Shown here: positions 32,716 through 43,291 of the stretch, piece by piece
How positions within the stretch are numbered: position 1 is the stretch's first letter
How the letters are laid out: every line of letters starts with the position of its first letter
Source of the DNA: Bryoerythrophyllum caledonicum
Lineage: Eukaryota > Streptophyta > Bryopsida > Pottiales > Pottiaceae
DNA: 64,000 bases
Assembly: GCA_963971425.1 (NCBI GenBank)
Contig: OZ020524.1
Coordinates: forward strand, 16,371,845-16,435,844
Direction of reading: 5' to 3'
Notes under the pieces: model-generated
Database searches by the model: none
Seen by the model: the letters and a program-made list of their open reading frames with translations, nothing else
Told to the model about the DNA's origin: nothing
Program-made: the position numbers and the translations under genes

Positions 32716-32932
32716 CACTGATTTTGATGTTTAGTGTCATAGGCAGTAAATGACTTGTAAATGCTATGAGTTTTCACTCTTAATGAATATTTTTACCAAC
32801 CATGTCCACAATGATCCCCCTCTTTGAATAGTATAGATTGTTGTGCTCTTAGTAAAAATTTATATCAAAAGTAAAAACTTAGAGCATATACAAGTCATTT
32901 ACTGCCCATGGCACTAAACATCAAAATCAGTG
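32716..32932. mobile_element. MITE E (217 bp) with ~45-bp inverted ends
   Basis: The left arm CACTGATTTTGATGTTTAGT and following bases up to about 32760 are mirrored by the right arm ending in the complement at 32932. The arms differ at only a few positions. No coding capacity. Decayed relatives lie at 265-435 and about 47480-47700. The target duplication is not clear. Confidence 0.85.
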
Positions 32933-33763
32933 TAGTACTAGTCGGAAGCAAGGCTTTTTTTTCGGCGATTTTGAGCCAAATGGCAAAAAAAAATTCCCAA
33001 AAAAAAAATTCCCCAAAAGTGGGAAAATTGTGATTTTATATCGCCAAAATTGCATTAATGGTCTTTCCATATCGCCATATTGCTACTAGTGAACAACACG
33101 GACTCCATCATGTCGCTAAAAAGGATGTACAAATCTATGTTTATAGAGATGGATTCTTCAGAAAAGATATATGTGGAGAAATTTTTTTTTTGTATGATTT
33201 CAGGGGAAACTTTGTGTCGCCACATGTGTGGTCTCCAAAAAGTTTGTGTCACCACTGTGGCTAAAACCGTGAAACGAAAAAAGTAAAACTTGGTCGGAAA
33301 TCAGTTGTCGTAAATAATTACCGATATGTTCAATGTACCATCAAGCAGTCGGCAAACAATGAGGTTCCAGGTAATGAGGTGAGCATGTGTGTAGACAATC
33401 GAATTTTCAAATTTCGGTAATTCTTTACACCTTTCAAAAAATAGTAAATAAACCCAGGCGACTAAGGTTTCACCACCTGGCTGGCTGGGAGGGATGATTC
33501 ATCCCACGGGCACTGCCCCTTCATCCCACAAGGGGGAACGAGGGGGTCAGTTTTCCCTCGGCCCATTGATTGGGTTGTTGCCAGAGCTGATGCCACTTTA
33601 TCAACTTTTGTTTACAGTCAGATATGGCACTGGCAAGAAAAATCTAGAGTTCTTTTCATAGAATTGGGACAATTGCACGGTTTTTGTTGTAGAAATCTAG
33701 AGTTTATACTTTTAATAGCTAAGATTGTAAATTTTCATAGAAAAAAGGTCTTATGATGTGTAT
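32933..33763. other. No gene recognised
   Basis: A-rich tracts around 32980-33010 and 33180, with short frames only. Confidence 0.4.
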
Positions 33764-34061
33764 CAAATTGATACCCAAGGCGAATTGGCGCCCTCGTTGG
33801 TACTTACCCAAGGAGGCCACGAGGTGGTGGGGCCAAACCTGGCCCCTATTTTTGTTTTTGGATGAGGCCCTATTTATAGCAATGGAGGGTCCTATAGGGA
33901 AAACAATGGCCGTAGGCCGCAAATTTGTCAAAAAAATCCAAAAAAGCCTTTGGACCCCCCAAAATAAGAGGGCCAAAAAAATGATCCCATGCAATTAAGA
34001 TGGGGCCCACCTTGGATAAGTACCAACGAGGGGTCAATTCGCCCTGGGCCAAATTGATACC
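33764..34061. mobile_element. MITE with ~45-bp inverted ends and 12-bp flanking repeat
   Basis: Inverted arms share GGCGAATTG...CCTCGTTGGTACTTA.CCAAGG (left from about 33779, right ending about 34045). A direct repeat CAAATTGATACC flanks both sides at 33764-33775 and 34050-34061. If this is the target duplication, it is longer than usual for TIR elements (Mutator-like ones make 9 bp). The interior contains runs such as ggggccaaa and ggggcccac but no gene. Confidence 0.7.
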
Positions 34062-34139
34062 TGAAGAAGTCCTCCAATTTTTGGAATTTCAGTACAAATT
34101 CCCAATCGTGAAGTTTGGAGCAATTGATGCTCCAGAACA

Positions 34140-34440
34140 CATTGTCATAACATTGTTTCTTTCCTTGAATTAAAATTTTTATTATATTTTTATTAAGAAT
34201 AGAGTATATAATAATAATTTATATAATATATTTTTTATATTATATTTTATATGCCTTAGTTTCACATTTAATGTTTGTGTGCAGTTTTATTAGTGTTCTC
34301 AACACTAAAAACCATAGTTAGTGTAGCGATTATGATGTTATTTGCCACTTCAACTCACTTCAACTTTAATATATCTATATTATACTTAGAAATTATCGGA
34401 AGGCTTGACGTTAGAAAAGTACACACTTGACTTAACTCGT
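34140..34440. other. AT-rich spacer
   Basis: Mostly A and T, including a run of TATA-type words at 34190-34250. Phrases such as 'tagtgttctcaacactaa' and 'tagtgtag' near 34290-34330 recall the ends of element D, but no complete copy is present. Confidence 0.4.
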
Positions 34441-34452
34441 AAGACACACTAA

Positions 34453-35044
34453 GGGTCTATTCGCACCTGGAGGTATGTACCTGCCATTGGTGGTTCCTAT
34501 TTTCATTTTATCTCGAAACTTGTAGACCTATTCATACTAGTTAAGTGAGAATTGGTTTGAGTAGTTTCCATCCATTGCTGTGAGGGGTGGTAGGAATGAA
34601 GGCATTCGCACTCCAACCACTATTTGCATGGTATTTCCTTCTGACACATTGAAGAAGAGATTTGGGGATGGATCTAAAATTGTGGGAATTGTTTACCCAT
34701 GCATCATGCACTAAAAACAAAACCCATACTTGACACTTTAAGTTGCTACAGTGTTGGCAAATATCTTAAGGTGACCTTCAAGGCTGAAATTGATACCTCT
34801 CACCTACTTGCGATGATTGGTAGATTTTGTTCTACAAAATGTTCATTTTACGAAGATTTTAAAAACACATATCTCCCCTCCACTAAATCCAAACCACCGC
34901 CTTACCTTTGCTCTACCTCCACTATCCAGCTCATATTTTCATCCTTGCCATGTCAGTTCTACAACTAACACCATTTATGGTGCGAAACCACATTTTCCTA
35001 ACACCGCCTTAACACCCCATGTACCTCCAGGTGCGAATAGACCC
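34453..35044. mobile_element. Tourist-like (PIF/Harbinger) MITE, 592 bp
   Basis: Perfect 23-bp terminal inverted repeats start GGGTCTATTCGCACCTGGAG. A TAA flanks each side (34450-34452 and 35045-35047). A 3-bp TAA target duplication with GG(G/C)-starting ends is diagnostic of Tourist/PIF-Harbinger elements. The identical ends imply recent movement. No transposase is present, so a partner element must supply it. Confidence 0.9.
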
Positions 35045-36155
35045 TAAGTGGTACTCCTATTCATCCCCGTTCACAATATTTGTAAACTTGTGCAGATTGG
35101 GTAGATGGACATGCTTGGTATCCTGTTAGGTATATTTCAAGACACGATAAGGGCCCTTAAGCCTCAAAGGACGGAGCTGTGACCGTGGCATCAATCCCGA
35201 TTTTCATTTTGATATGAGCTATAATCCTTCATCAAATATAAGCAGAAATATTTCAATTTCATTTTTCATTTTTCAGAGATGACACCACATGTTTAGTTCA
35301 TGTCTCAAAAAACACAAGATTTTTTTGTGAAAATTCAAATTATTGTGGTTTTCTAAAGAAAAGTTGAAGAATATTCATATTATATACAAATTTTGGGTTA
35401 AAAAAATGATAATTTCACTGAAGGTGTACATTATTGAGCTGAAACTTGTGGTGTAGATGAAACTTCCGTGTTCAGCTAAAATTAGAAATTTGGTCATCCA
35501 TGGTAATAGGCTCAAAGTTCAAATTGCAATTACTTACTCAGTTTTATGTATTTTTTGAATTTTCAAGTTGGATTGGAAACTAGATTTGATAAACTTCATT
35601 TCATTAGTTGGACTCAATTTCAAAAAATATAATTTTAATGACTCAAATTCAGATTTAGAGCTATAGCTAGAAGTTTCTAAAATACACTCCGTTGAATTCC
35701 ATGTCACAAACATTTTCTTGTTTAGAGAAAAAGTTACACACTCTATGAAGGGTAATATCTACAATGCATGTGGTACATGCACTTATTGACAACACCTTCA
35801 CAAGAACTTGGATGAAAGTAATATTTTATCATCACATGGAGCATTTTACATTCTTCCATCAACGAATTTTTGGTCGCCCCGACGTTTAAGGGTTAACACA
35901 TACTAATATATGAGTTTCATTTGCGTTGCAACTGTCTTCATTTACTAGATTGTTAGTGACCACTTTAACCCTAGAGATATCAAGGATGACAATCGATGTA
36001 AGCAATTGATTTCCATTCAAAAAAAATTTGTAGAGAGCTCATTAAATGTGTTAGCATCATATGATGATGAAACTTTCCTCGTTGAGATAATCATCTTAAC
36101 CCCTAAAAGCCCGTGACAATTTCACACCAAAAACACTTCAAAATTGTTGATTCTA

Positions 36156-36900
36156 GTGCAATGAGTAAGGAAGGAAACAAAACCTTACAATTATCCTTTT
36201 GATCGTAAAACCTCTATAAAGACTTACTAAGTAACATACTCACAAAATTTCATAAACTTTGACTGTACGGATTGAAAGATTATAGTGTTTGAAGTCATGA
36301 TAATGGTTTATTTTCTTCCCGGCGTTGAGTGGACCAGTAGACTTCAACTTCACCTGGTATTAAATTTTTGCACTACACAAGGTCTAAATCTTTTACCATT
36401 GTGTTGAGCTTGATGTTAGTTCCATATACACCCATTTTTAGAGGTAGAGAAGGGGTATAGCACATTCAAAACAAGTGTGCAAGGAGTGTAGGTTCAAAAA
36501 TTCTCAATTTATCTTTTTGAGAATTTGATATGTTTTAGAATGATAATCTAAACGGCCAATAAGAAGGTCTACACCACATATTGTTGTAGAAAAAATGAGA
36601 ATTGAAAAATATGAAGATCTCTAGGTTTTATGAAGAAAAGATGAAGTTTTTTTCCCTGCTTGCCCAAAATGTGTAAAAATGTTTGACTTGACTTAAAATG
36701 TTTTTCTTACACTAAAGACAAGATTTTTTTTTCACGTCTTCAAAGAAGATAGTATTCTCTACATGAATGGAAAATATTAGTGTCAATAGAGACTTCTAGC
36801 GAAATTTTAAAGCTACCCGGATTCCCCTTTTCAAAACTTTGAGTGATACTAACTTTCAAACCATGAATCCAAAAAAAATTAAAAAATAAAAAAATAAAAA
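36156..36900 (+). repeat. Dispersed repeat F, reference copy
   Basis: This is the longest copy of a repeat also present at 1-300 (direct) and 14730-15240 (inverted). It is non-coding. It is interrupted near its right end by an A-rich/AT microsatellite and element D1. Confidence 0.6.
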
Positions 36901-36914
36901 AATAAAAAAAAAAT

Positions 36915-36918
<4 letters not shown>

Positions 36919-36967
<49 letters not shown>
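36919..36967. repeat. (TA)n microsatellite, about 24 units
   Basis: An uninterrupted TA run directly follows an A-rich stretch (36875-36918) and lies just left of element D1. Confidence 0.98.
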
Positions 36968-36970
<3 letters not shown>

Positions 36971-36982
36971 CCCATGGAGCTA

Positions 36983-38632
36983 CACTAAAGATGGCATTTA
37001 GTGTAATGGTACAAATAATGTAATTACCCTAGTACACTATTTGTGAACAAGTTGGCAATTAGTGTTAGCCGCCATTGTCATTTAAAATAACCCTCAATCA
37101 TCCAAATACCTTAGTACCCTATTTCTAAACAATATTAAAATGAAACTAAAATAATATTAAAAGATTAAAATAGTACTACTTACCCACATGGGGAATAGTA
37201 TCCTATTTCTAAAATAATATTAAAATAGTACCCTAATAAAATCATATTAAAATAGTATCCTATTTCCAAAATAATATTAGAATAGTATAAGAATAATATT
37301 AAAATAATATTAAAATAATATTAAAATAATATTAAAATAAGATTCAAATAATATTAAAATAATATTAAAATAAGATTCAAATAAGATTAAAATAATATTA
37401 AAATAATATTAAAATAAGATTCAAATAATATTAAAATAATATTAAAATAATATTAAAATAATATTAGAATAATATTAGAATAATATTAAAATAACATTAA
37501 AAATAATATTATAATAATCAAATTATTATAAAATTAATATTCATTACATGATTTCTGAATATTTTTTAATTAAATGATATGTAATGTATGCTTATTTAAT
37601 ACTTCATTAGAATGTAAATGATATTTAAATATGTAAATGACAATTTATGAATATTCAATGAGTATACAATAAATATTTAAAAAAATACTTAATGAATGTT
37701 TCATGACAATTTATGAATATTTTTTAATATTTAATAAATATGTAATTGATATTAAATTAATATTTCATGAATATGTACTGAATGTTTTAATGAATATTTG
37801 ATGAATACTTAATTAATGTTTGATTCACATTCACTAAAAATTTAATCAATTTTAAAATGATATTCGGATGATATATTATATATATTTGATAAATAACTAC
37901 TTAGTATTTAGTTAATATTAAATTAATACTTAATTGGTATTTAATGAATATTTGTGAATATTTAATGAATATAGATTGTATATCATGATTTTTATGAATA
38001 TTGAATTTTTTTTTAAATACAAAATAATACTTTTGGATATTTGTAAGTTTTGTGAATATTTAATCTTTATATATATTCATTTATCATGATCCATAATTAT
38101 TTTATATTTGGTTTTAACCAATTTTATTACTTAATATTTATTATTTTAGTATCCAATATTATACTTAATGAACATTTATCGTATGTTTGTTTATTTAGTT
38201 ATTATTTTTAATATTTATTTTATATCTATGTTTTTTTTTATTTTCCAATTTCTTATTTTTCCAATCTTTATATCTGCAAATTCATTTCCTTCCATAATCA
38301 CATTCTATTTTTTTCTACTTTTGGGATTTGTTTTGGTTCGATATCCACATTATATTATTTCCAATCTTTCTTTTGCATATTGTTTTTTTTTTTCAATGCA
38401 CTCGTAACTTTCTTTACTTTGATGCTCGAAATGTGCAAGTAATCATTTTCTATGTTTCATACACTAAATGTCCACATGTAAAAAAACCTAAGTTCCACTA
38501 TTTACTAGAATCGACATTTAGTGTAGTAGTTCACATTTAGTGTATAGTTTTGTCACTACACTAATTGTCAAGTTGAGTAGTAGTGTACGGGTTCATATTT
38601 AGTGTCCACTACACTAAATGCCATCTTTAGTG
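36983..38632. mobile_element. Element D1: AT-rich TA-inserting element, 1650 bp
   Basis: Ends are CACTAAAGATGGC at 36983 and the complement GCCATCTTTAGTG at 38632. TA flanks both sides (36981-36982, 38633-38634). Words like TTAGTGTA repeat near both ends. The interior is very AT-rich with an 11-bp periodic array. The paralogous sequence at the window start lacks it: AAAGCTCTTATCAAGG there versus GGAGC-TA-GTATCAGGG here. No transposase frame was found. It resembles Tc1/mariner-mobilised (Stowaway-like) elements by target site, but is larger. Confidence 0.8.
37280..37500. repeat. 11-bp periodic AATAATATTAA array in D1
   Basis: About twenty tandem units of the ATAATATTAAA type with occasional variants (GATTCAA). 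A similar 11-bp periodic TATTTAATGNA array occurs in D2 at 52380-52520. Confidence 0.85.
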
Positions 38633-39635
38633 TAGTATCAGGGAAAATCTAGTATAAGAATATAGGAAGAAAAAAAAATTGAATTTTGCGTATGTGCCCA
38701 AAATCCAAAACGTACGCCCCACATACATTTGGGCGCTTAGGGGTTATTACCTTAGAAGAAAATGTTTGTGGCATGGATTTCATTGTAGTGAATTTTGGAA
38801 ACTTTTAGCTTTAGCTCTAAATCCGAATTCGAGCTAGTAGAAAGATTTTTTTTGAATTTGAGTATAGCTAAGACAATGAAGTGTATGAAGTCTAGTCTCC
38901 ATTCCAATATGAAATTTTGAAAAATACATAAAATTGAATAAGTTATTGCAATTTGAACTTTGGATCTTTAATCATGGTTGATCAATCTTCCAATTTAGTT
39001 GAACACAGAAGTTTCATTAACACCACAAGTGTTGGCACTAGAATGTACAGCTTTGGTGAAATTTTCAGAATTTTCAAGCATAATTGATATTTGATATGTA
39101 TTTTCTTCAAATTTTCTTCCAAAAATCACGGCAATTTCAAAATTTTCACCAAAAAAAATTGTGATTTTTGTGACATAAGCAAGACATGTGATCTCATTTT
39201 TAAAATAAAAAACAACAATTCCAATTCTATTTGTTGAAGAATTAGAGCACACGATAGAATGAAAATTGGAAATGATGTCATGGTCATAGGCTCCATTGTT
39301 TTAGGGTTAAGTTCATTGTAAGTGCAAGTGTCACTATCTTGAGGTAGAGGCACCCAATTTCGATCACTTAAGCCAGTTCGGGACTCAAATGACATTGTAT
39401 GTCAAAAAACATTTATGTAGAAAGATGCAAAATTAGGAATGAAACTCAACAAATATTTTTTCAAATTTAATCACAAAGATTTGGAATTAATATAGAATTT
39501 GAAAGCCCAAAAACCATTGGAGCCCATAATCAAACTCTAGAGTAGGTGAGATTTGGTGGCCTCCTTCACCCAATGCCAATAAGTGAAAGTGAGTAAAAGA
39601 GAGAAGACATGCCATGGATAATCAACTTATGGAGG

Positions 39636-39925
39636 GTATCCAATTCCGATCGGCCTTGTTCGATTTTGAGGCAATGCGACCATTGGTGGTGATTGCCTCA
39701 ATTTTGGGTTGCTCCACCATTGCCTCAATGAGAGCTTAGCTGAGGTGGAGCAACCCAAAATTGCACACATCATGATCCAATGCCGATAATGAGTGGTGAT
39801 TTCAGATTTTGAGTAATTGGTTTTGGGTCATTTCATGCACCATTTTAAGCATTTCCCACTTTCATGCACCATGCCATACATACTCTACTGATCGGAATCG
39901 AGTAGCCAATCGGAATTGAGCCTCG
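39636..39925. repeat. Nested foldback (hairpin) sequence
   Basis: An inner 20-bp perfect inverted repeat (39699-39718 and 39744-39763, CAATTTTGGGTTGCTCCACC) has a 25-base loop. An outer imperfect pair, CAATTCCGATCGG near 39640 and CCAATCGGAATTG near 39907, encloses it. No gene. Possibly a small MITE inserted into another. Confidence 0.7.
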
Positions 39926-40293
39926 GAATATAGATAAGCTATCATATTTCCACCCAAATAAATAGTGTTTATGTTCAAAGAATAATAATAGTAAGTGAAT
40001 CAATTTCACTAATAATAGAATGTATTATAATTTCTATTTAAGTAATTTCATATTATATTGATAAAATATAAATTAGTGATAAACTTATAAAGAAATATGC
40101 AATGTTTAGTCTCATTTCTGTCACTAGGTACTTCCTTTATGTGGCAATAAAAAGTAAGAGGTGTGAATGACCAATAGTAACTTTTAATTTGCAAGCAAGA
40201 ATGAGTGAATGGAATGAAAATAGGGTGGAAATGAGATCATTTATAGAGTGGTGGAATTAGGAAGATGGTGATAAAGAGCATGGTTACCTTTGT
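39926..40293. other. No gene recognised
   Basis: AT-rich non-coding sequence without visible features. Confidence 0.4.
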
Positions 40294-40640
40294 CACGGGA
40301 TGTGGTGTCGAGGGCCTCTTCACATCATAGTGTTTTAGTGTAGATTAGTTTGTTACTAATCTATGGGTTTAGGGACGTACGGCGGCACACCACATTCATC
40401 CATGGATGATTTTCATCATCTTTGGGTTGTGTGTGTGCGTATAGCGCCGCACACGTCCTTGGTTTGACGTCTTTCTCAAGTCAAGCTTTGTAAGTGAGGT
40501 TAGAGAGTGATTAGTGAATTCTTTGCTTGTAAGTGATGGTTTATCATTAGTAAAGGCTCCGCATTCTCTATTTTAGTTGCACTTGTTGATTCTCCCCTTG
40601 TGGAGTGCGTGTCGCTTGACTACTTGTGGAAAAACACATG
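40294..40640 (+). repeat. Dispersed repeat G, copy 1
   Basis: Starts TGTCACGGGATGTGGTGTCG and continues through 'gacgtacggcggcacaccaca', 'tttatcattagtaaaggctc' and 'gattctccccttgtggagtg'. Inverted copies lie at 42378-42690 and 53208-53635. The TGTCACGG start is typical of LTRs of plant retrotransposons, so these may be LTRs, but a clear CA end was not found. Confidence 0.65.
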
Positions 40641-42377
40641 TCTTTCACTTGGCAAAGACCCTCTCATACTTCTCCTATTTTCCCACTATTTTTACATTTG
40701 AAAAGTTTGTTGAAAATGGGAAGACTAGAGGAAGAGCGGGGTGCAAAAATTAGTAGTTGTGTATTATTATTTTAGCTATATTTTGAGCTCAAGAGGGTGA
40801 TATAAGGTTAGAATTCTCTCTAGTTTGCTTTGTACTGGGATGCTGGAGTTGGTTGCTCACAGCGAACTGAGCAAGGAGTCCTCATTTTATATCCCTTGGA
40901 GCAACACTATACGTTGGGCGGAACTTCATCCACCAACGGGCTAGATGAAAGGGAGGGCAAGGGCTGCATCGAGGACGACGTGGAAGCATGCCTTTGAGGG
41001 TTGACCAATAGGCTTTGACTCATGAGATTGAGCGCGGTGACGCGACGTTTCTGCACGGACCGCATGATTGAAAACTGGAGTGGATAGCTCGGCTTACGCG
41101 CCAGGGGACGTAGGATTGCCGACAGGGCCTAACTCTATCCCCGACTTGAGGGTAGACAACCGGCTTTAACTGGGGACGCCGAAATTAGGACGACAAGCCC
41201 ATGGGATCGGGAGTTGACGCCAAGATTCAAGGAACAAATGTGAACATCATCGAGCTCGCATAAGAGACTGCGTCGCGGGCGTAACATCACTTCTACGCAG
41301 GGAGTATATCATAATTGAGGCAGCCCTATTGGGCATGGCCATGCGTGCAAGGGGACCTGCTGAATGTGGCAGCAGGCAGTGCAAGCCAACGGGAGGTTCG
41401 CCGGACACGATTGCAAGGTTGCGGGCAAGGGGTAGCTCCACGAGCTAGGGGCTGGGGAACTCAAGGCCCACTGTTGCACAAATCCGATACTAATCAGGTA
41501 TCTAAAAGAGTGCCGCAGAACTTAAAACCGACATTTTGCACCCCTAACTTTAGAGATTCCTGGAGTTGGAAGCTAAATTTTTAACTTTTGCAATTTCAAC
41601 GTTTGGCAAATTTCGATTGTGAATTCGGGTTTGTGGACAAAATATAAGACTAGTAATGCAAAAATTTGCTAGTTTTCAAAACTTTAAAAAACAATCACAT
41701 GTTTTTCTGGCTTTAAAAAAGATTAGTGTCTAAACTTTGGAGGTAGTTTCCAAGGGCCTTGTGACTCGGATGCGAGTACAATTTGCACCTACAGTTAGGG
41801 CATTCCGCTAGTTGTCCAATTTTAGTGTTAAATTGGCATATCGGCATACATTTGTTACCCAATGTATCATTTTCAGTTGGGGGACTTGTGTTTTTTAACA
41901 CCGCAACCACATTAGGTCGCTACTTCCTTAGTTTTACACTTGAGGGAAAACCTCTGAATATAATCCTTGAGTTGTTGCAGGTTTTTTTTATTAGTAACCA
42001 TCCACTGCAGGCCGGTGCCAATGGCTCTCGTCATTTTCATTTCTTCTTTTAAGTTGTTGGAGGAAAGGATCCAGTTTTGATTTTTAGATTCTTGTGCGGT
42101 ACCTCTCTCGTGTTGCGGGCTTATTGCCGGTGTTTTCCGATGGCCTCATTTCTTATTGTCTCTAGATTCTCATACAGTTACCGTAGGAGTGGAGTTGGGT
42201 TCATGGCCGGCAAGACCTTATTACGTGGGAGGTTGTGGTTAGACCTGTGTAAGCCGGAGGTGATGACCGGTGAATCACAAAGTTTGGTGGTTTTGCAGGT
42301 GGAATTTGCCCACTCCTATCCTTATTCTTTAGATAGTACCCTATTGTGTAAGGAAAAATCGATAACCACAACAGATC
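40641..42377. other. Unassigned region between inverted G copies
   Basis: Includes a moderately GC-rich part (about 40900-41480) and plus-strand frames of about 100 codons (42077-42388). No domain was recognised. It may be internal sequence of the element bounded by the G repeats. Confidence 0.3.
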
Positions 42378-42690
42378 GAGGGTCGTAACCAACATCAAAT
42401 AAACGAAAAACATACACTAAAACAAGTATACGTAGTACACCCTCAAGGAATGACTAGTAAATCACAAGGATAGTCAAGTGTCTTGCACTCCACAAAGGGA
42501 GAATCAACGAGTGCAACTAAAATAGAGAATGCTCAGTCTTTACTAATGATAAACCATCACTTACAAACAAAGGTAATTACGAAACACTCTTTAACTCACT
42601 CACAAAGCTTGACTTGACAAAGTCATCAAGCCAACGACGTGTGCGCTATATGCACACATACGCAATCATAAGTGGATGAATGCGGTGCGT
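42378..42690 (-). repeat. Dispersed repeat G, copy 2 (inverted)
   Basis: Reverse complement of the repeat at 40294, and closely similar to 53208-53520 in the same orientation (shared 'aacatacactaaaacaagta', 'caaagggagaatcaacgagt'). It ends near 42690 where the repeat's 5' third is missing. Confidence 0.7.
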
Positions 42691-43013
42691 ACCAAAAATA
42701 GAAATTCCTTCAAGATTTGTCTCTTCTTCGTATTAAAAATTTGAAGTTTTTGAAATATAATTTTCAAAAATTAAAGCAGCCAATTTCAGAAATATTTTTT
42801 GCCAAATCCAACCCCAAGGTATGGTATATCTACCTTCTCACATTTTTGGTGCCTACATCAATAAACCCAGTTGCAACCCTACTTGTGTTATAGAAACCCT
42901 TGTAGAAAATTAGAAACCATCAGTTTTGGTTCGTACCAAGATAAGGCACAAAGATAAACTATGTTTTGTAGTTTCTATACCATGAAGGGGCCACAGAAGT
43001 TTTAAACCACGTT
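42691..43013. other. Distal upstream region of ORC4
   Basis: No feature recognised. Confidence 0.4.
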
Positions 43014-43102
43014 ACATCCAAATTGTCATCCAAGTTACATCCAAATTATCATCCAAGCCACATCCAAGTTTTCATCCAAGTTTTCATCCAAGTTACATCC
43101 AA
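43014..43102 (+). repeat. ACATCCAAGTT tandem repeat in ORC4 upstream region
   Basis: Eight imperfect 11-12-base units alternate between acatccaa(g/a)tt and tcatccaagtt. It ends immediately before the E2F-type site. This is a possible spacer or binding array; the function is unknown. Confidence 0.85.
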
Positions 43103-43103
43103 T

Positions 43104-43111
43104 TTTGGCGC
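43104..43111 (+). promoter_or_regulatory. E2F-type site upstream of ORC4
   Basis: TTTGGCGC is an exact match to the E2F consensus TTTSSCGS, 181 bases upstream of the ORC4 start codon. Plant pre-replication genes, including ORC subunits, are known E2F targets in G1/S. The match plus context supports function, but it is untested here. Confidence 0.6.
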
Positions 43112-43291
43112 TTTATCGTTTGGGGAGTTGCGGTGGGAAAGTTGTTCGTATTGGGAACGACCCGTCTAACATGTCACGAAAACCGGCGCTTCGATCGTAC
43201 TCGCATTTTGCGAAGTGAGTCTGGACGCCAGGAATTTTGCACTTGCTTTGAAGCGCAACGCAGCGCGAGGGCGTTGGCAGCCAAGCCAAGC

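Larger units (their letters stand above)
35140..39320. mobile_element. Large foldback element with ~0.6-kb diverged arms
   Basis: 35140-35760 and 38740-39320 are inverted copies of each other, traced by eye through landmarks such as 'aaacttgtggtg', 'catgt.ttg.ttatgtc', 'ttatgtattttt' and 'gatttagagct'. Arms of this length without a gene suggest a non-autonomous Mutator-like (TIR-MULE) or Foldback element. The centre holds dispersed repeat F and is split by element D1. No target duplication was established. Confidence 0.6.

Noticed and set aside
36983..38632. Classifying element D as a CACTA transposon because its ends read CACTA
   Set aside because: The empty site at the window start and both copies show a 2-bp TA target, not the 3-bp duplication of CACTA elements.
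42077..42388. A 103-codon plus-strand frame as a gene
   Set aside because: No domain, no codon bias, bounded by inverted dispersed repeats; more likely internal repeat sequence.
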